NCBI GenBank assembly: GCA_963832965.1
Contig: CAWHVW010000002.1
Location: forward strand, 1,302,001-1,366,000
DNA: 64,000 nucleotides
Reading direction: 5' to 3'
Source of the DNA: CAWACP01 sp963832965
GTDB lineage: Bacteria > Acidobacteriota > Terriglobia > Bryobacterales > Bryobacteraceae
A model generated the notes under the pieces. The model saw nothing but the letters and a program-made list of their open reading frames with translations, had not been told where the DNA came from and did no database searches. The position numbers and the translations under genes were made by a program. Positions 1 to 9,649 of the stretch are shown here, piece by piece. Position 1 is the stretch's first letter. Each line of letters opens with the position of its first letter.

Positions 1-2001
1 GTAGATCTCGGCTTCCGCCTGGAAGATCATTTCCGGATAGCGCGCGTGGCGGCGCAGGTCCGCGGGCATTTCGGAAGCGGGCGTGAACAGATTCGGGAAA
101 AGACGCCGGTAGGCCGCCAGCAACGGGTCCTGATCGTCGAAAACGTACATCTTCACGGTGCCGTCGTACGCGTCGACGGTCGCTTTCACGGAGTTGCGGA
201 TGTAGTTGAAAGTCCCCAGGTCGTCGTTGGAGATGGCCTGCGAATAAGGATGCGCATCGGAGGTCATGTATCCGTCCACCATCCAGACCAAATGGCCGGA
301 ATCGCTGAGAACGATGTAGGGGTCGGTATCCCAGGAGATAAATCCGGCCAGCTCGCTGAGGCGCTCCCGGATATTCCGGTGAATCATCATGCGGCTTTCC
401 GGAGTGAGATTGCTGGTGAGCAGGATATTCCAGTCGCTTTGCGCGACCGCGGCCAGACCGCGTATCCACAGGGCCGACATCGGGAACCCGCCGCTCCCGT
501 CATAGCGCACCAGCACGTTGCTCGATCCGGAGGGATAGTTGAATTCCTCCTGCGCGGTGCGCACAAACACCGGGTCGTGCACTTCTTCGCCGTAATAGAT
601 CTCCGGACGAGTGAATTTTAGGTCGGGCACGGTGACCACCGGCGGGGCGTCCTTGATGAACAAAATGGGCAGGCCGGTGGGCGTGATCCGGTTGGCTTCG
701 GCCATGATGATGCCGTAGCCGTGGGTGTACATGAAGTGGGTGGCGATCCAACTGCTCTGCGCGTCGCCCAGAGCTTTCAGATCGAGCTCGCGCGGCGAGA
801 CGAGGACCTGGCGAAGCTGGCCATTGATGTTGTAGCGATCCACGTCGGTGTCGGAATACACGTACGGCCGCAGCGGCTGCATCTGCGACACGGTTTCATG
901 GAAGGCGTGCCAGTCCCACAGGCGAACATTATCCAGAAGCGCTTTGTGGGCGGACAGGTCTATATGCTCTTCGGGCCGCGCCTGGAACTCCACCTCTGTA
1001 GTGCGATGGTCGAGGCCAAACGCGGCGCGCGTCGCCTCAATATGCCGCACGATGAATGGCCGCTGCAGCGAAATCTCATTGGGACGAACGTAGACCGAAC
1101 CGACAATGGGCGGAAGAATGGCCCGGACGATCAAAGCCGCGAGCACCACCAGGGCGTAGCGGGGCCGCCGGATGGACACCGCAATCGCCGCCAGCAAACA
1201 AGTGGCTGCCAACAGCCAGGTGAGCGGCAGCGTGACATTCTGATCCACGTAATCCATGCCCGACATGAAGCCGTGCTCGCCGAGGAGCAGGTCATAGCGG
1301 TGCAGCAGGAAATTCGCGCCCAGCCCTACCAACGATAAGACGATGATGGCCCGCAGAAAAAACGACTCGAGCGCTCCCGCCAGATGGAGCGCGCGGACGT
1401 CGAAATTAATGGAGATCTCGCGCATATCCCCGGGCATGTCCCGCTTGAGCTGCCAGCCGCGCGCGGCGATCCAGTAGAGCAGCATGGCGGCGATGCTGAT
1501 GGCCAGCAGGAGTTGCAGCAGGTCTTTATAGAAGGGAAGCTCGAAGAAATAGAAGGCGAGGGGATGGCCGAAGGCCGGGTCGCGCCAGGCGGCTGCCGCG
1601 TTGGCGAGCCCGCGTCCGCCGAAGTAGCGCACCGCGACCCAGCTGTCCATGGTTGACGTGGCGATGATCAACGCCAGCGCAAACAAAACCGCCGCGGAGA
1701 TGCGCGCGTAGACGCGATGCTGGCCGAGGCTGGTGCCCGCGAACCGGAGGGCCCGCGCGTGCGCGATCCAGAACACGAGAAACGCAATGATGGTGGCCAG
1801 CACCGTGGGCGTGAAGCCGTAGAGCAGCATGGCCAGCCAGGTTTGCACCTGGCCCATCTCGCTCCACCACTCGTAGTCGATCACCCACGAGGAAGCGACC
1901 TTCACCACGATGAACAGCACGATGACGGCGGCGATAAGGGCAATGATGCCGCGAGGCGCACGAGGCGGCGCGGGGAGTCGTCTGCCAGCAGTGTATCCCA
2001 A
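1..2001 (-). CDS. UPF0182 family membrane protein (C-terminus beyond window)
   Basis: About 667 codons are visible, and the gene continues past the left edge. The reading frame includes WVIDYEWWSEMG near the N-terminus after a hydrophobic stretch (GIIALIAAVIVLFIVVK), and RYPEMIFQAEAE at the edge. Both resemble the UPF0182/COG1615 family, whose members are about 900 residues with N-terminal membrane helices and no established function. The start is uncertain: no ATG lies in frame between the upstream stop and the first helix, so the TTG at 2001 is my choice, preceded by GAAGAG about 12 bases upstream. The gene is divergent from the Fe-S oxidoreductase at 2115. Family call fairly sure; start weak. 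Confidence 0.82.
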   Translation of the reverse strand, partial: MGYTAGRRLPAPPRAPRGIIALIAAVIVLFIVVKVASSWVIDYEWWSEMGQVQTWLAMLLYGFTPTVLATIIAFLVFWIAHARALRFAGTSLGQHRVYARISAAVLFALALIIATSTMDSWVAVRYFGGRGLANAAAAWRDPAFGHPLAFYFFELPFYKDLLQLLLAISIAAMLLYWIAARGWQLKRDMPGDMREISINFDVRALHLAGALESFFLRAIIVLSLVGLGANFLLHRYDLLLGEHGFMSGMDYVDQNVTLPLTWLLAATCLLAAIAVSIRRPRYALVVLAALIVRAILPPIVGSVYVRPNEISLQRPFIVRHIEATRAAFGLDHRTTEVEFQARPEEHIDLSAHKALLDNVRLWDWHAFHETVSQMQPLRPYVYSDTDVDRYNINGQLRQVLVSPRELDLKALGDAQSSWIATHFMYTHGYGIIMAEANRITPTGLPILFIKDAPPVVTVPDLKFTRPEIYYGEEVHDPVFVRTAQEEFNYPSGSSNVLVRYDGSGGFPMSALWIRGLAAVAQSDWNILLTSNLTPESRMMIHRNIRERLSELAGFISWDTDPYIVLSDSGHLVWMVDGYMTSDAHPYSQAISNDDLGTFNYIRNSVKATVDAYDGTVKMYVFDDQDPLLAAYRRLFPNLFTPASEMPADLRRHARYPEMIFQAEAEIY

Positions 2002-2050
2002 GCATGTAGTGTACTCTTCGGCGAACGGACGTGGGGCAGGATTGTATCCC

Positions 2051-2070
2051 GCGGCCGATTTTCAATCGGC
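2051..2070. repeat. dispersed palindromic repeat, copy 1
   Basis: Contains GCCGATT-TTC-AATCGGC, a 7-bp inverted repeat. The same 20 bases occur in reverse complement at 22895-22914. It lies between the divergent UPF0182 and Fe-S oxidoreductase genes, just after GGACGTGGGGCAGG (2027-2040), a sequence that recurs at 27804-27817. Confidence 0.6.
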
Positions 2071-2114
2071 TGACGCCGCGTGTCCGCAAAGAACGATAAG
2101 CTGGCAGGGAGTAC

Positions 2115-3953
2115 ATGCAGCGAATCCTCCTGGCGCTATTGATGGCCGCCTCCGCGTTCGGCTTCTGGTGGCGCTTCCGGCCGGTTTGGCGCAACATCGC
2201 GAATGCGAAGCCGGACGCCGGTTTCCGTCTGCGGCCCATCGGCCGGCGCGTCCGCGAGTTCCTGTGGGAAGTGATGCTGCAGGGCAAGGTGATCCGCCAG
2301 CGCCCGCTTCCCGGCCTTGCCCACGCGCTGGTGTTCTGGGGGTTCTGCGCATTCGCGCTGGTTACCGTGAACCACTTCGCCAGCGGATTCGGACTGGGCT
2401 TTCTGCACCGGGACGGCGTATTCGGCCGGTTTTATTTCGTCCTTGCCGCGGTGTTCGCGGTGATGGTGGCGGTGGGCATCGCGGGCCTTGCCGTGCGGCG
2501 GTTCGTGGTGCGTCCGAAGTGGCTGGGCCCGGTGTCCATGGAATCGGGCGTGATTGCGCTCTTGATCTTCCTGTTGATGGCCACGTATCTGGCTGCGTTG
2601 TTCGTGCCCGAAGCGTCGGCATCCGGACGGGTGCTGTGGTGGGCGCACGCGCTGGCCATCCTCGCGTTCCTTCCGCTCATTCCGCATACCAAGCATCTGC
2701 ACCTGGCTTTGAGCCCCCTCACCGTGTTCCTGAAGCGCGCGGAATTCGCCAGCATTCCGCCGCTGGCGGGCGACGAGGACTTCGGCCTCGATACCGGCCG
2801 GGACATTACGAAGCTCATCTCTCTGCAGGCGTACACGTGCGTGGAGTGCGGGCGCTGCACCGAACACTGCCCGGCGAATCTCACCGGCAAGGCGCTCAAC
2901 CCCAAAGAAATCGCCCTGGGCGTGCGCCGCTATCTGAACGAGTTTGGCGCCGGGAGCGAAGAACCGCTCATCGGCCTGCAGCTTTCCCAGGAGGCCGCGT
3001 TCCAGTGCACCACCTGTGGCGCCTGCGAGTTTCAGTGCCCGGTGGGCGTTCAACATCTGCCCATCATCGTGGGGCTTCGTCGCGGCGCGGTGAACACGGG
3101 AAAGTGGGAGGACGATTACGGAACGAAGCTGTTCCTGAATCTGGAGCGCAACGGCAATGCGCTCGGCTTCGCGTCCAGCGAGCGCGACAAATTCATCCAA
3201 AAACAGGAGCTGCCGGTCTTCGACGGCTCGCAGGAGTATTGCCTTTGGCTGGGCTGCATGGGCGCATACGACCCTCGCGGCCGCGAGATTGTGGCCGCCT
3301 TCGCGGAGGTAATGCGCCACGTGGGCGCCAGCTTCGGCGTGCTGCGAAAGGAGCGCTGCACGGGCGATCCGGCCCGGCGCTTGGGCAACGACCTTCTCTT
3401 TGGCCAGCTCGCCGAGGCGAATCTCGACACGCTGCGCCAAAGCGGGGTGAAGCGCATCGTCTCGATCTGCCCGCATTGCGTGCGCACCATCGCGCAGGAC
3501 TGGCGCGAATTCGGCGAGGCGCCCGCGATCGAGCACCACAGCGAGTTCATGGCCCGTCATCTGGACAAGTTGCCGACGGCGTCCACGAACGAGAAGGTGG
3601 TTTATCACGACCCCTGCTATCTGGGCCGCTATCGCAACGTTTACGACGAGCCGCGTGACGTGCTGGCGCGATTCGCCGAGCCGGTGGAGGCAGAGCGCTC
3701 GCGGGAGCGGTCATTCTGCTGCGGCGCGGGCGGAGGGCTGGTGTTTCTGGGCGAGGAGAAGGGAAAGCGGGTGAGCGTGGAGCGCGCCGAACAGCTGGCG
3801 GCAACCGGCGCGGGCGTGGTGGGCGCGGCCTGCCCGTTCTGCAACACCATGCTGCGCGATGCTCTTTCCGGCATGGGCGAGGGCGCGCCGAAGCTGCTGG
3901 ACATCGCGCAAATCGCCGCGGCGGGGCTGGCCGGACGCCCGGCTTCAGTCTGA
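2115..3953 (+). CDS. membrane-anchored (Fe-S)-binding oxidoreductase, HdrD/NarI-like
   Basis: A 612-residue protein. The first 200 residues hold about five hydrophobic helices with histidines, resembling a NarI-type cytochrome b anchor. Two 4Fe-4S motifs follow, CVECGRCTEHCP (about 242-253) and CTTCGACEFQCP (about 298-309). Two cysteine-rich CCG-type domains come next, with CLWLGCMG, HDPCYLG, FCCGAGGG and CPFCNTML. This order matches heterodisulfide-reductase-like membrane electron-transfer proteins. It probably passes electrons between a membrane quinone or heme and a soluble partner. The partner is not encoded nearby, so the substrate is unknown. Its 3' end overlaps the convergent HAD gene by 9 bp. 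Confidence 0.88.
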   Translation: MQRILLALLMAASAFGFWWRFRPVWRNIANAKPDAGFRLRPIGRRVREFLWEVMLQGKVIRQRPLPGLAHALVFWGFCAFALVTVNHFASGFGLGFLHRDGVFGRFYFVLAAVFAVMVAVGIAGLAVRRFVVRPKWLGPVSMESGVIALLIFLLMATYLAALFVPEASASGRVLWWAHALAILAFLPLIPHTKHLHLALSPLTVFLKRAEFASIPPLAGDEDFGLDTGRDITKLISLQAYTCVECGRCTEHCPANLTGKALNPKEIALGVRRYLNEFGAGSEEPLIGLQLSQEAAFQCTTCGACEFQCPVGVQHLPIIVGLRRGAVNTGKWEDDYGTKLFLNLERNGNALGFASSERDKFIQKQELPVFDGSQEYCLWLGCMGAYDPRGREIVAAFAEVMRHVGASFGVLRKERCTGDPARRLGNDLLFGQLAEANLDTLRQSGVKRIVSICPHCVRTIAQDWREFGEAPAIEHHSEFMARHLDKLPTASTNEKVVYHDPCYLGRYRNVYDEPRDVLARFAEPVEAERSRERSFCCGAGGGLVFLGEEKGKRVSVERAEQLAATGAGVVGAACPFCNTMLRDALSGMGEGAPKLLDIAQIAAAGLAGRPASV

Positions 3954-4736
3954 CGGCCACCACGCCGGCAAGTCGGCAATTGAGTCCAGAACCGCGTCCG
4001 GCCGAATGCCTTCCGCGAGATCCGACGCTCGAAACTTGCCGGTCCGCACCAGCGCGGCGCTAAGTCCAGCCGCCTGCGCGCCGCCGATGTCCGTGCGGAT
4101 GTCATCGCCGATCATGAGCACGTCCGCCGGCGCGAGGCCGAGCCTGCCCACCGCGGCCTCGAAAAACTCGCGTGAGGGTTTCCCCAGTACGATGGCATTT
4201 CGTCCCGTGGCGTGTTCCAGCGCGGCCACGAACGGGGCGGTATCCAGCCGCGGGCCGTCCGAAGCCTGCCAGTATCGTGTCATCCCAAGTGCAATGAGGG
4301 TCGCCGTGGGGTTGTGGTGCAGCAGCCGGAACGCGCGATTCAGGGCGCGGAAATCCCAGCGCTCGCCGAAATCGCCGATGATGACGTAGTCCGCGCCGCT
4401 CTCGCGATCGTCGGCCAATATCTCGAAGCCGGCAAACTCGCCACGGGTTTTCGGCGGGACGAAAAGGGCGAGCGGACCCCGTGGCCGGTCCGCCAGCCAT
4501 GCCGCGGCTGCCACGGGCGGGGTCAGGATCTGTTCGGCGCCGGCCGGTATGCCCAACTGCGTCAGTTTGCCGGCGATCACGCCCGCGCCACGCGAGGTCG
4601 TATTGGTAACGAAAAGGTGTGGAATGCGGCGCTCGCGAACCCATGCGACAGCTTTCGAGGCGCCCGCGATGGGTTCCTCACCGTTGTACAGCACGCCATC
4701 CAGGTCGAACAGAATTCCGCGCATGGCAGATTCCAT
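3945..4736 (-). CDS. HAD-superfamily (subfamily IIA) sugar/nucleotide phosphatase, NagD-like
   Basis: A 263-residue protein with the HAD motifs in order: DLDGVLYNG near residue 11 (motif I nucleophile and acid), VTNTT (motif II), GKPSREF (motif III lysine) and MIGDDIRTDIGGAQAAG (motif IV). The spacing and cap fit HAD-IIA enzymes such as NagD and LHPP-like phosphatases, which dephosphorylate nucleotides, sugar phosphates or glycolate phosphate. The substrate cannot be told from sequence. Two starts are possible, ATG 4736 and ATG 4724 (MRGILFDLDG). The second is closer to the usual family N-terminus. The gene starts 17 bp from the divergent nucleoside hydrolase. Confidence 0.85.
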   Translation of the reverse strand: MESAMRGILFDLDGVLYNGEEPIAGASKAVAWVRERRIPHLFVTNTTSRGAGVIAGKLTQLGIPAGAEQILTPPVAAAAWLADRPRGPLALFVPPKTRGEFAGFEILADDRESGADYVIIGDFGERWDFRALNRAFRLLHHNPTATLIALGMTRYWQASDGPRLDTAPFVAALEHATGRNAIVLGKPSREFFEAAVGRLGLAPADVLMIGDDIRTDIGGAQAAGLSAALVRTGKFRASDLAEGIRPDAVLDSIADLPAWWPSD

Positions 4737-4741
4737 CAGCC

Positions 4742-4747
4742 TACACT
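4742..4747 (+). promoter_or_regulatory. possible -10 box placing a leaderless start
   Basis: TACACT ends 6 bases before the ATG at 4754, so transcription would begin at or next to the start codon. No Shine-Dalgarno sequence is visible, and no good -35 is seen. Confidence 0.3.
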
Positions 4748-4753
4748 GAAACG

Positions 4754-5719
4754 ATGCTTCCCTTGAGATTCTTCATCGCCGCGGTTCTGCTTGGCGCCTG
4801 CGCCCTTGCCGCTCAGCCCGTGCCTTTGATCTTTGACACGGACATCGGCAACGACGTGGACGACGCGCTCGCGCTGGCCATGATTCACGCATTCGAGAGC
4901 CGGGGCGAAGCGAAACTCCTTGCCGTCACCATCACCAAAGACAACAAGTATGCCGCTCCGTTCATCGATGTGGTCAACACGTTCTACGGCCGCGGCGAGA
5001 TCCCCATCGGCGTTGTGCGCAACGGCAAGACTCCGGAAGACAGCCCTATGATTCGCGTGCCCGCCGAGCGGCGCAATCCGGACGGATCGTATGTATACCC
5101 GCATCGCCTGACCGACGGCGCGAATGCTCCCGACGCAGTCACGGTGCTCCGCCATGCGCTGGAAAAGGAGTCTGACGGCAGCGTCGTGATTGTGATGGTG
5201 GGCTTCAGCACCAATCTGGCCCGGTTGCTTTCAGCCGACGCGGACCTGGTGAAGCGGAAGGTTCGCCTGCTTAGCGCCATGGCGGGATCATTCCCGGCCG
5301 GCCAGCCTGAATACAACGTGAAGACGGACATCCCGGCGGCGCGGCAGGTGTTTCGCGACTGGCCGTCGCCCATGGTCTTCAGCGGATTTGAAATTGGCCA
5401 GGCGATGCTGTTCCCGGCCACCAGCATCGAGCACGACTTCTCGTGGGTGGCCAATCATCCGGTCGCCGAGGCTTATCGGAACTACATGCCGATGCCGTAT
5501 GACCGGCCGACCTGGGATCTCACTGCCGTGCTGTATGCGGTGCGTCCCGGCCGCGATTACTTTTCGTTGTCGGAACCGGGGACGGTGGATGTGGACGATC
5601 GGGGCCGTACGGTCTTCACGCCTTCAGCGGACGGCAAGCGCCGATACCTGATCCTTGGAGAACAGCAGAAGGCGCGCACGCTGGAAACGCTGATCCTGCT
5701 GGCCAGCCAGCCGCGGTAG
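4754..5719 (+). CDS. secreted nucleoside hydrolase (IUNH family)
   Basis: A 321-residue protein beginning with a signal peptide (LPLRFFIAAVLLGACALAAQ). It is followed at once by PLIFDTDIGNDVDDALAL, the aspartate-rich calcium-binding signature of inosine/uridine-preferring nucleoside hydrolases. These enzymes cleave the N-glycosidic bond of ribonucleosides to base plus ribose. Export suggests scavenging of extracellular nucleosides, or a relaxed-specificity family member as is common in Acidobacteriota. I chose ATG 4754 because the reading frame further upstream covers the neighbouring HAD gene and the signal peptide starts here. Confidence 0.85.
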   Translation: MLPLRFFIAAVLLGACALAAQPVPLIFDTDIGNDVDDALALAMIHAFESRGEAKLLAVTITKDNKYAAPFIDVVNTFYGRGEIPIGVVRNGKTPEDSPMIRVPAERRNPDGSYVYPHRLTDGANAPDAVTVLRHALEKESDGSVVIVMVGFSTNLARLLSADADLVKRKVRLLSAMAGSFPAGQPEYNVKTDIPAARQVFRDWPSPMVFSGFEIGQAMLFPATSIEHDFSWVANHPVAEAYRNYMPMPYDRPTWDLTAVLYAVRPGRDYFSLSEPGTVDVDDRGRTVFTPSADGKRRYLILGEQQKARTLETLILLASQPR

Positions 5720-5726
5720 TTCGGTT

Positions 5727-5771
5727 CCGCTCCGTAACCGTCGCGGTTCGGCTACTGCGGCGCTGGAGCGG
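5727..5771 (+). repeat. REP-like repeat plus a degenerate opposing copy
   Basis: A full copy of the 25-bp element (5727-5751, beginning CCGCTCCGTAACCGT) starts 7 bp after the nucleoside hydrolase stop codon. A weaker reverse-oriented match, CTGCGGCG..CTGGAGCGG (about 5755-5771), abuts the clpC stop codon. The second match has a gap and mismatches. The element sits between two convergent genes. Confidence 0.7.
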
Positions 5772-5775
5772 TCTT

Positions 5776-8272
5776 TCAGAACCGGTACAGCGCCGTGCCG
5801 GGCGCAGGCGGCGCGGGCTCTTCTTCCACCTCGCCACCCGCGCCCACTGGCTGGGCTTCCAGCGCGGGCTGAACCGGCCGGCAATAGATGCCATCGTCGC
5901 TCAGGTAGACTTCCAGCTCCGCGGGGCGGGGCAGGGAGCCCTGAATCACCGCTTCCGACAGCGGATCCTCGATGTACTTCTGGAGCGCCCGGCGCAACGG
6001 ACGCGCGCCGTAGCTGCGATCGGTGACGGTCTTCTCCAGAACATACCGCGCGGCGTCTTCGTTGACGCGAATCTTGATCTGCTTGGCCACCAGATTGATG
6101 TTGATCTGCTCCACCATCAGATGGATGATCTTCAGCAGATCCTCGTCGATGAGCGACGTGAACAAGATCACTTCGTCCAGGCGATTCAGGAACTCAGGAT
6201 TGAACGCGCGTTTCACCTCGGCCATCACCATGTCTTCCACCTTCGACGGGATGCCCGTAAACGAAGGCGCCGCGAAGCCCATCTGCCCCTTCTTGTCGAG
6301 GAAGCGGGCCCCCAGGTTAGAGGTCATGATGATGATGGTGTTCTTGAAGTCCACCGTATTGCCCAGGCCGTCGGTGAGCTGGCCGTCCTCGAACACCTGC
6401 AGCAGGATGTTGTAGATGTCCGGGTGCGCCTTCTCGATCTCGTCCAGAAGGATCACGCAGTAGGGCTGCCGTTTCACCCGCTCGGTAAGCTGGCCGCCTT
6501 CCTCGTAGCCCACATAGCCCGGAGGCGAGCCGATCAGCTTCGAAACCGAGTGCTTCTCCATGAACTCGGACATGTCGAAGCGGATGAGCGATTTCTCGCT
6601 GCCGAAAAGGAACTCGGAGAGCGCCCGCGCCACCTCGGTCTTGCCCACGCCCGTCGGGACCCAGGAACAGGAACGAACCCGAAGGACGCTTGGGCGATTT
6701 CAGGCCCGCGCGCGATCGCCGGATGGCCCGCGACAACGCCGACAGCGCCTTGTCCTGGCTGATGACGCGCTTGTGCAGCTCTTCTTCGATGCGCAGAAGC
6801 TTGCTGACTTCCTCTTCCTTGATGGCGGTCATGGGGACGCCGGTCCAGCGCGCCACCACGTCTTCGATGTCGTCCTTGGTCACCACGCCCGTGGACGTGT
6901 CATCCAGGTTGTATTTCTCGCGCAGCAGGCGCAGATTCTCGCGCTCTTTGCGCTCCTCGTCCGAATAGAACCGCGCTTTCTCGAACTCGTGGTTCGCGAT
7001 AGCGTTCTCCATCCGATGCACGATGAACTTGATGCGCTTCTGAATGTCCGCCACTTCCGTGGGCAGCGTGGTCTGGCGCAGCTTCACGCGCGCACCGGCC
7101 TCGTCGATCAGATCGATAGCTTTATCCGGGAGGAAACGATCCGGGATGAAGCGCGTGGAGGTGTGGACGGCGGAGGTGACGGCTTCGTCGGTGTAAGCCA
7201 CGGCGTGGAACTTCTCGTACCGTTCCTTGATGCCGAACAGGATCTTGATGGCGTCGGTCTCATCCGGCGGCGGCACCTTCACGGCCTGGAAGCGCCGTTC
7301 CAGAGAACGGTCCTTTTCGATGGATTTGCGATACTCGCCCGGCGTGGTCGCGCCGATGCACTGGATTTCGCCGCGGGACAGCGCCGGCTTCAGAATGTTG
7401 GCAGCGTCGAGAGACCCTTCGGCCGAGCCGGCGCCCACCAGAGTGTGCAATTCGTCGATGAAGATGATGGCGTTCTGGTTCTCCATCAGCTCCTTCATGA
7501 TGGTTTTGAGGCGCTCTTCAAACTGGCCGCGGTACTTGGTGCCGGCCACAATCAGGGACAGATCCAGCGCCAGGATGCGCTTATCGGCCAGGAACGACGG
7601 CACGTCGCCATCGGCGATCTTCTGCGCCAGCCCTTCCACGATGGCCGTCTTGCCCACGCCGGGCTCGCCGATCAGAACGGGATTGTTCTTGGTGCGCCGG
7701 CACAGGATCTGCACCACGCGCTCCAGTTCGTAGTCGCGGCCGATCAGCGGATCGAGCGAGCCGTCCATGGCCGCCTGAGTGAGGTCCCGGCTGAACTCGG
7801 CCAGCAGCGAGCTTTCCTTGGGGCGATTGGAGGTCATTTTCTCCGAAGACGACCGCTGGATTTCTTCGCGCACCTGGGAAAGGCGCAGTCCGCGCTCATG
7901 CAGGATCTCCGCGGCGAAGCACTTTTCCTCGCGCAGCAGTCCCAGCAGCAGGTGCTCGGTGCCGATGTGTTTGTGGTTCAGGCGCTCCGCTTCCTCGGCG
8001 CCGTAGGCGAGCACGCGCTTGCACTCGTGGCTCAGCGGCAGGTCCACCGAGGTCGACACTTTCTCCCGGATCGTGGTGTGCGCTTCAATCTGCTTGCGGA
8101 TGGACTCGATGGCCGCGTGCGACCGCAGGAAGCGGTTCGCCAGCGCCTTATCCTCACGCAGCAGACCCAGCAGCAGGTGCTCCGTTTCGATGTACGGGCT
8201 GCCGAACTGGCTGGCCTCGTAGCGGGCGAAAAAGATTACTCTGCGCGCTTTCTCGGTATAACGTTCAAACAT
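5776..8272 (-). CDS. clpC: ATP-dependent Clp protease ATPase subunit ClpC (frameshifted)
   Basis: The two parts together make about 831 residues, a normal ClpC length. In order they are Clp-N repeats (from MFERYTEKARRVIFFARYEA), a first AAA+ domain (GEPGVGKT, IIFIDELH), a UVR-like segment (ANHEFEKARFYSDEE) that separates ClpC from ClpA/ClpB, and a second AAA+ domain ending in the D2-small region. The frame breaks inside the second Walker A: after FLFLGP, one extra base (about 6655) must be dropped to read TGVGKTEVARALSEFLFG. Homology is uninterrupted on both sides of the break, so a sequencing or assembly error is as likely as real inactivation. ClpC unfolds substrates for ClpP. The start ATG lies 8 bp inside the upstream ATPase gene. 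Confidence 0.88.
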
Positions 8273-9020
8273 ATTCCCTGTCCTTCGATACTGCCGCTCC
8301 GGTTGAAGTTCCTTCCGCGGTCCATGGCCGGATGGTCCCGCGGTCCAATTCGAGAACCCGGTCGCACCGCGCCGCGAACGCAAGGTTGTGGGTCACGTAG
8401 ACGGAGGTGAGCCGATGCGCGCGGTGGAGATCGGCCAGCAACGACATGATCATCTCACCCGTTCGAAAATCGAGATTGCCGGTGGGTTCGTCGGCGAGCA
8501 AAACTTCGGGATCGGATACCAGAGCGCGGGCCAGCGCCACCCTCTGTTGCTCTCCCCCCGATAATTCACCGGCGCGGTGTCCCGCCCGGTTCCGCAGACC
8601 CACCTCATCCAGCCTCGCCAGCGCCCTTGTTGCCGCTTCCGCGCCCGGGACGCCTCGGATCATCAACGGCATCATCACGTTTTCCTGCGCCGAAAACTCC
8701 GGCAACAGGGAGTGATTTTGCCAAACGAACCCGATTGTCCGATTTCTGAACTCCGCTAGTTCTGAATCGGCAATCGCGGTTATCTCTTTATGGTGAAAGT
8801 ATATCGTTCCGCTGGAAGGCCTGTCCAGGCCGCCCAGCAGGTACAACAGGGTACTCTTTCCGGCACCCGATTCTCCCACCAGCGCCAGCCGCTCTCCCGG
8901 TTCCACCTGCAAGTTCAGTTCCGCAAAAACGACAACCTGGTTCTCGCCGGATTTGTAGCGCTTACCGAGGCCCACGGCCCGGATGGCCGGACCCCCGCCG
9001 GGTTCAGGGCTGGTTTCCAC
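8265..9020 (-). CDS. ABC transporter ATP-binding protein, LolD/MacB-like
   Basis: A 251-residue ATPase with Walker A GESGAGKS, Q-loop VWQNHSLL, signature LSGGEQQR, and Walker B LLADEPTGNLD followed by the H-loop in VYVTHN. The GNLD after Walker B is typical of the LolD/MacB/FtsE group, which works with FtsX-type permeases in lipoprotein release or efflux. No permease adjoins it. Its 3' end overlaps the clpC start by 8 bp, so the two are probably co-transcribed. The FtsX permeases at 11.9-14.2 kb have their own ATPase. Confidence 0.85.
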   Translation of the reverse strand: METSPEPGGGPAIRAVGLGKRYKSGENQVVVFAELNLQVEPGERLALVGESGAGKSTLLYLLGGLDRPSSGTIYFHHKEITAIADSELAEFRNRTIGFVWQNHSLLPEFSAQENVMMPLMIRGVPGAEAATRALARLDEVGLRNRAGHRAGELSGGEQQRVALARALVSDPEVLLADEPTGNLDFRTGEMIMSLLADLHRAHRLTSVYVTHNLAFAARCDRVLELDRGTIRPWTAEGTSTGAAVSKDREYV

Positions 9021-9112
9021 CTTTTCTGCTTCTAGGCTAACACGGGGGCACGGGAGAGTAGCTGGAACGGGCCGCCACTAAGGTGTTTCCGGGCGGCTGG
9101 TGTTTCTTGTTT

Positions 9113-9137
9113 CCGAACTGCGACGGTGACGGAGCGG
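9113..9137 (-). repeat. REP-like repeat, left flank of the transposase gene
   Basis: A reverse-oriented copy of the 25-bp element, reading CCGAACTGCGACGGTGACGG on the + strand and then AGCGG. It ends 9 bp before the chosen transposase start codon. An alternative GTG start (9126) would lie inside the repeat. Confidence 0.75.
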
Positions 9138-9146
9138 GTGTTTCTG

Positions 9147-9641
9147 ATGAGGTATTTCATAACGTTTGTGGGCTATGGCACATGCCTGCACGGCGATGGG
9201 CCGGGGGCGGTTGACCGGGATCACAATTTGCAGGGCAGCCCGGGGTTGCCCGATGATCCGGAGCGCGCCGAGGCTGAAGCGAGACTCATGGATCAGTCGC
9301 CTTACATCATGGACCAGCGCGACCAGAGTATAGTCCTCGAAGCCATTTGTGAAGTGTGTTCGTACCGTGGCTGGCTTCTCCTGGCTGCACATGTGCGAAC
9401 CAATCATGTGCATGTCGTCGTGGAGGCAGAAGCCGCGCCCGAGAAAGTCATGGGCGATTTCAAGCGATACGCCAGCAGAAGCCTCGGCCGTTCAGGGCGT
9501 GGAGGGCCGGGTCGGAAGCGCTGGGCACGCCATGGAAGCACTCTATGGCTTTGGAAGGACGAGGAAGTGCGAAACGCCGTCAAGTATGTCGTTGAGGAGC
9601 AGGGTGCGCCGATGGCCGTCTTCTGCGCGGAAGGTATTTGA
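9147..9641 (+). CDS. REP-associated tyrosine transposase (Y1/HUH type)
   Basis: A 164-residue protein starting MRYFITFVGYGT. It has the HUH-type metal motif in HVRTNHVHVVVEAE, and a likely catalytic tyrosine in VMGDFKRYASRSL about 15 residues later. This is the arrangement of Y1 transposases of the IS200/REP-associated (RAYT) group. A C-terminal LWKDEEVRNAVKYVVEEQG fits the same family. RAYTs are usually single-copy, vertically inherited and flanked by inverted REP sequences. Here inverted copies of the window's 25-bp repeat lie 9 bp before and 8 bp after the gene. ATG 9147 was chosen over GTG 9126 because the latter lies within the repeat. Confidence 0.82.
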   Translation: MRYFITFVGYGTCLHGDGPGAVDRDHNLQGSPGLPDDPERAEAEARLMDQSPYIMDQRDQSIVLEAICEVCSYRGWLLLAAHVRTNHVHVVVEAEAAPEKVMGDFKRYASRSLGRSGRGGPGRKRWARHGSTLWLWKDEEVRNAVKYVVEEQGAPMAVFCAEGI

Positions 9642-9649
9642 ACTTACTG

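Noticed and set aside
2136..3608. 490-residue frame antisense to the Fe-S oxidoreductase
   Set aside because: Shadow frame; the + strand has intact cluster motifs.
6560..8410. 616-residue open frame antisense to clpC
   Set aside because: It is a shadow of the GC-rich clpC frame. Its composition is Arg/His/Gly-rich, with no domain.
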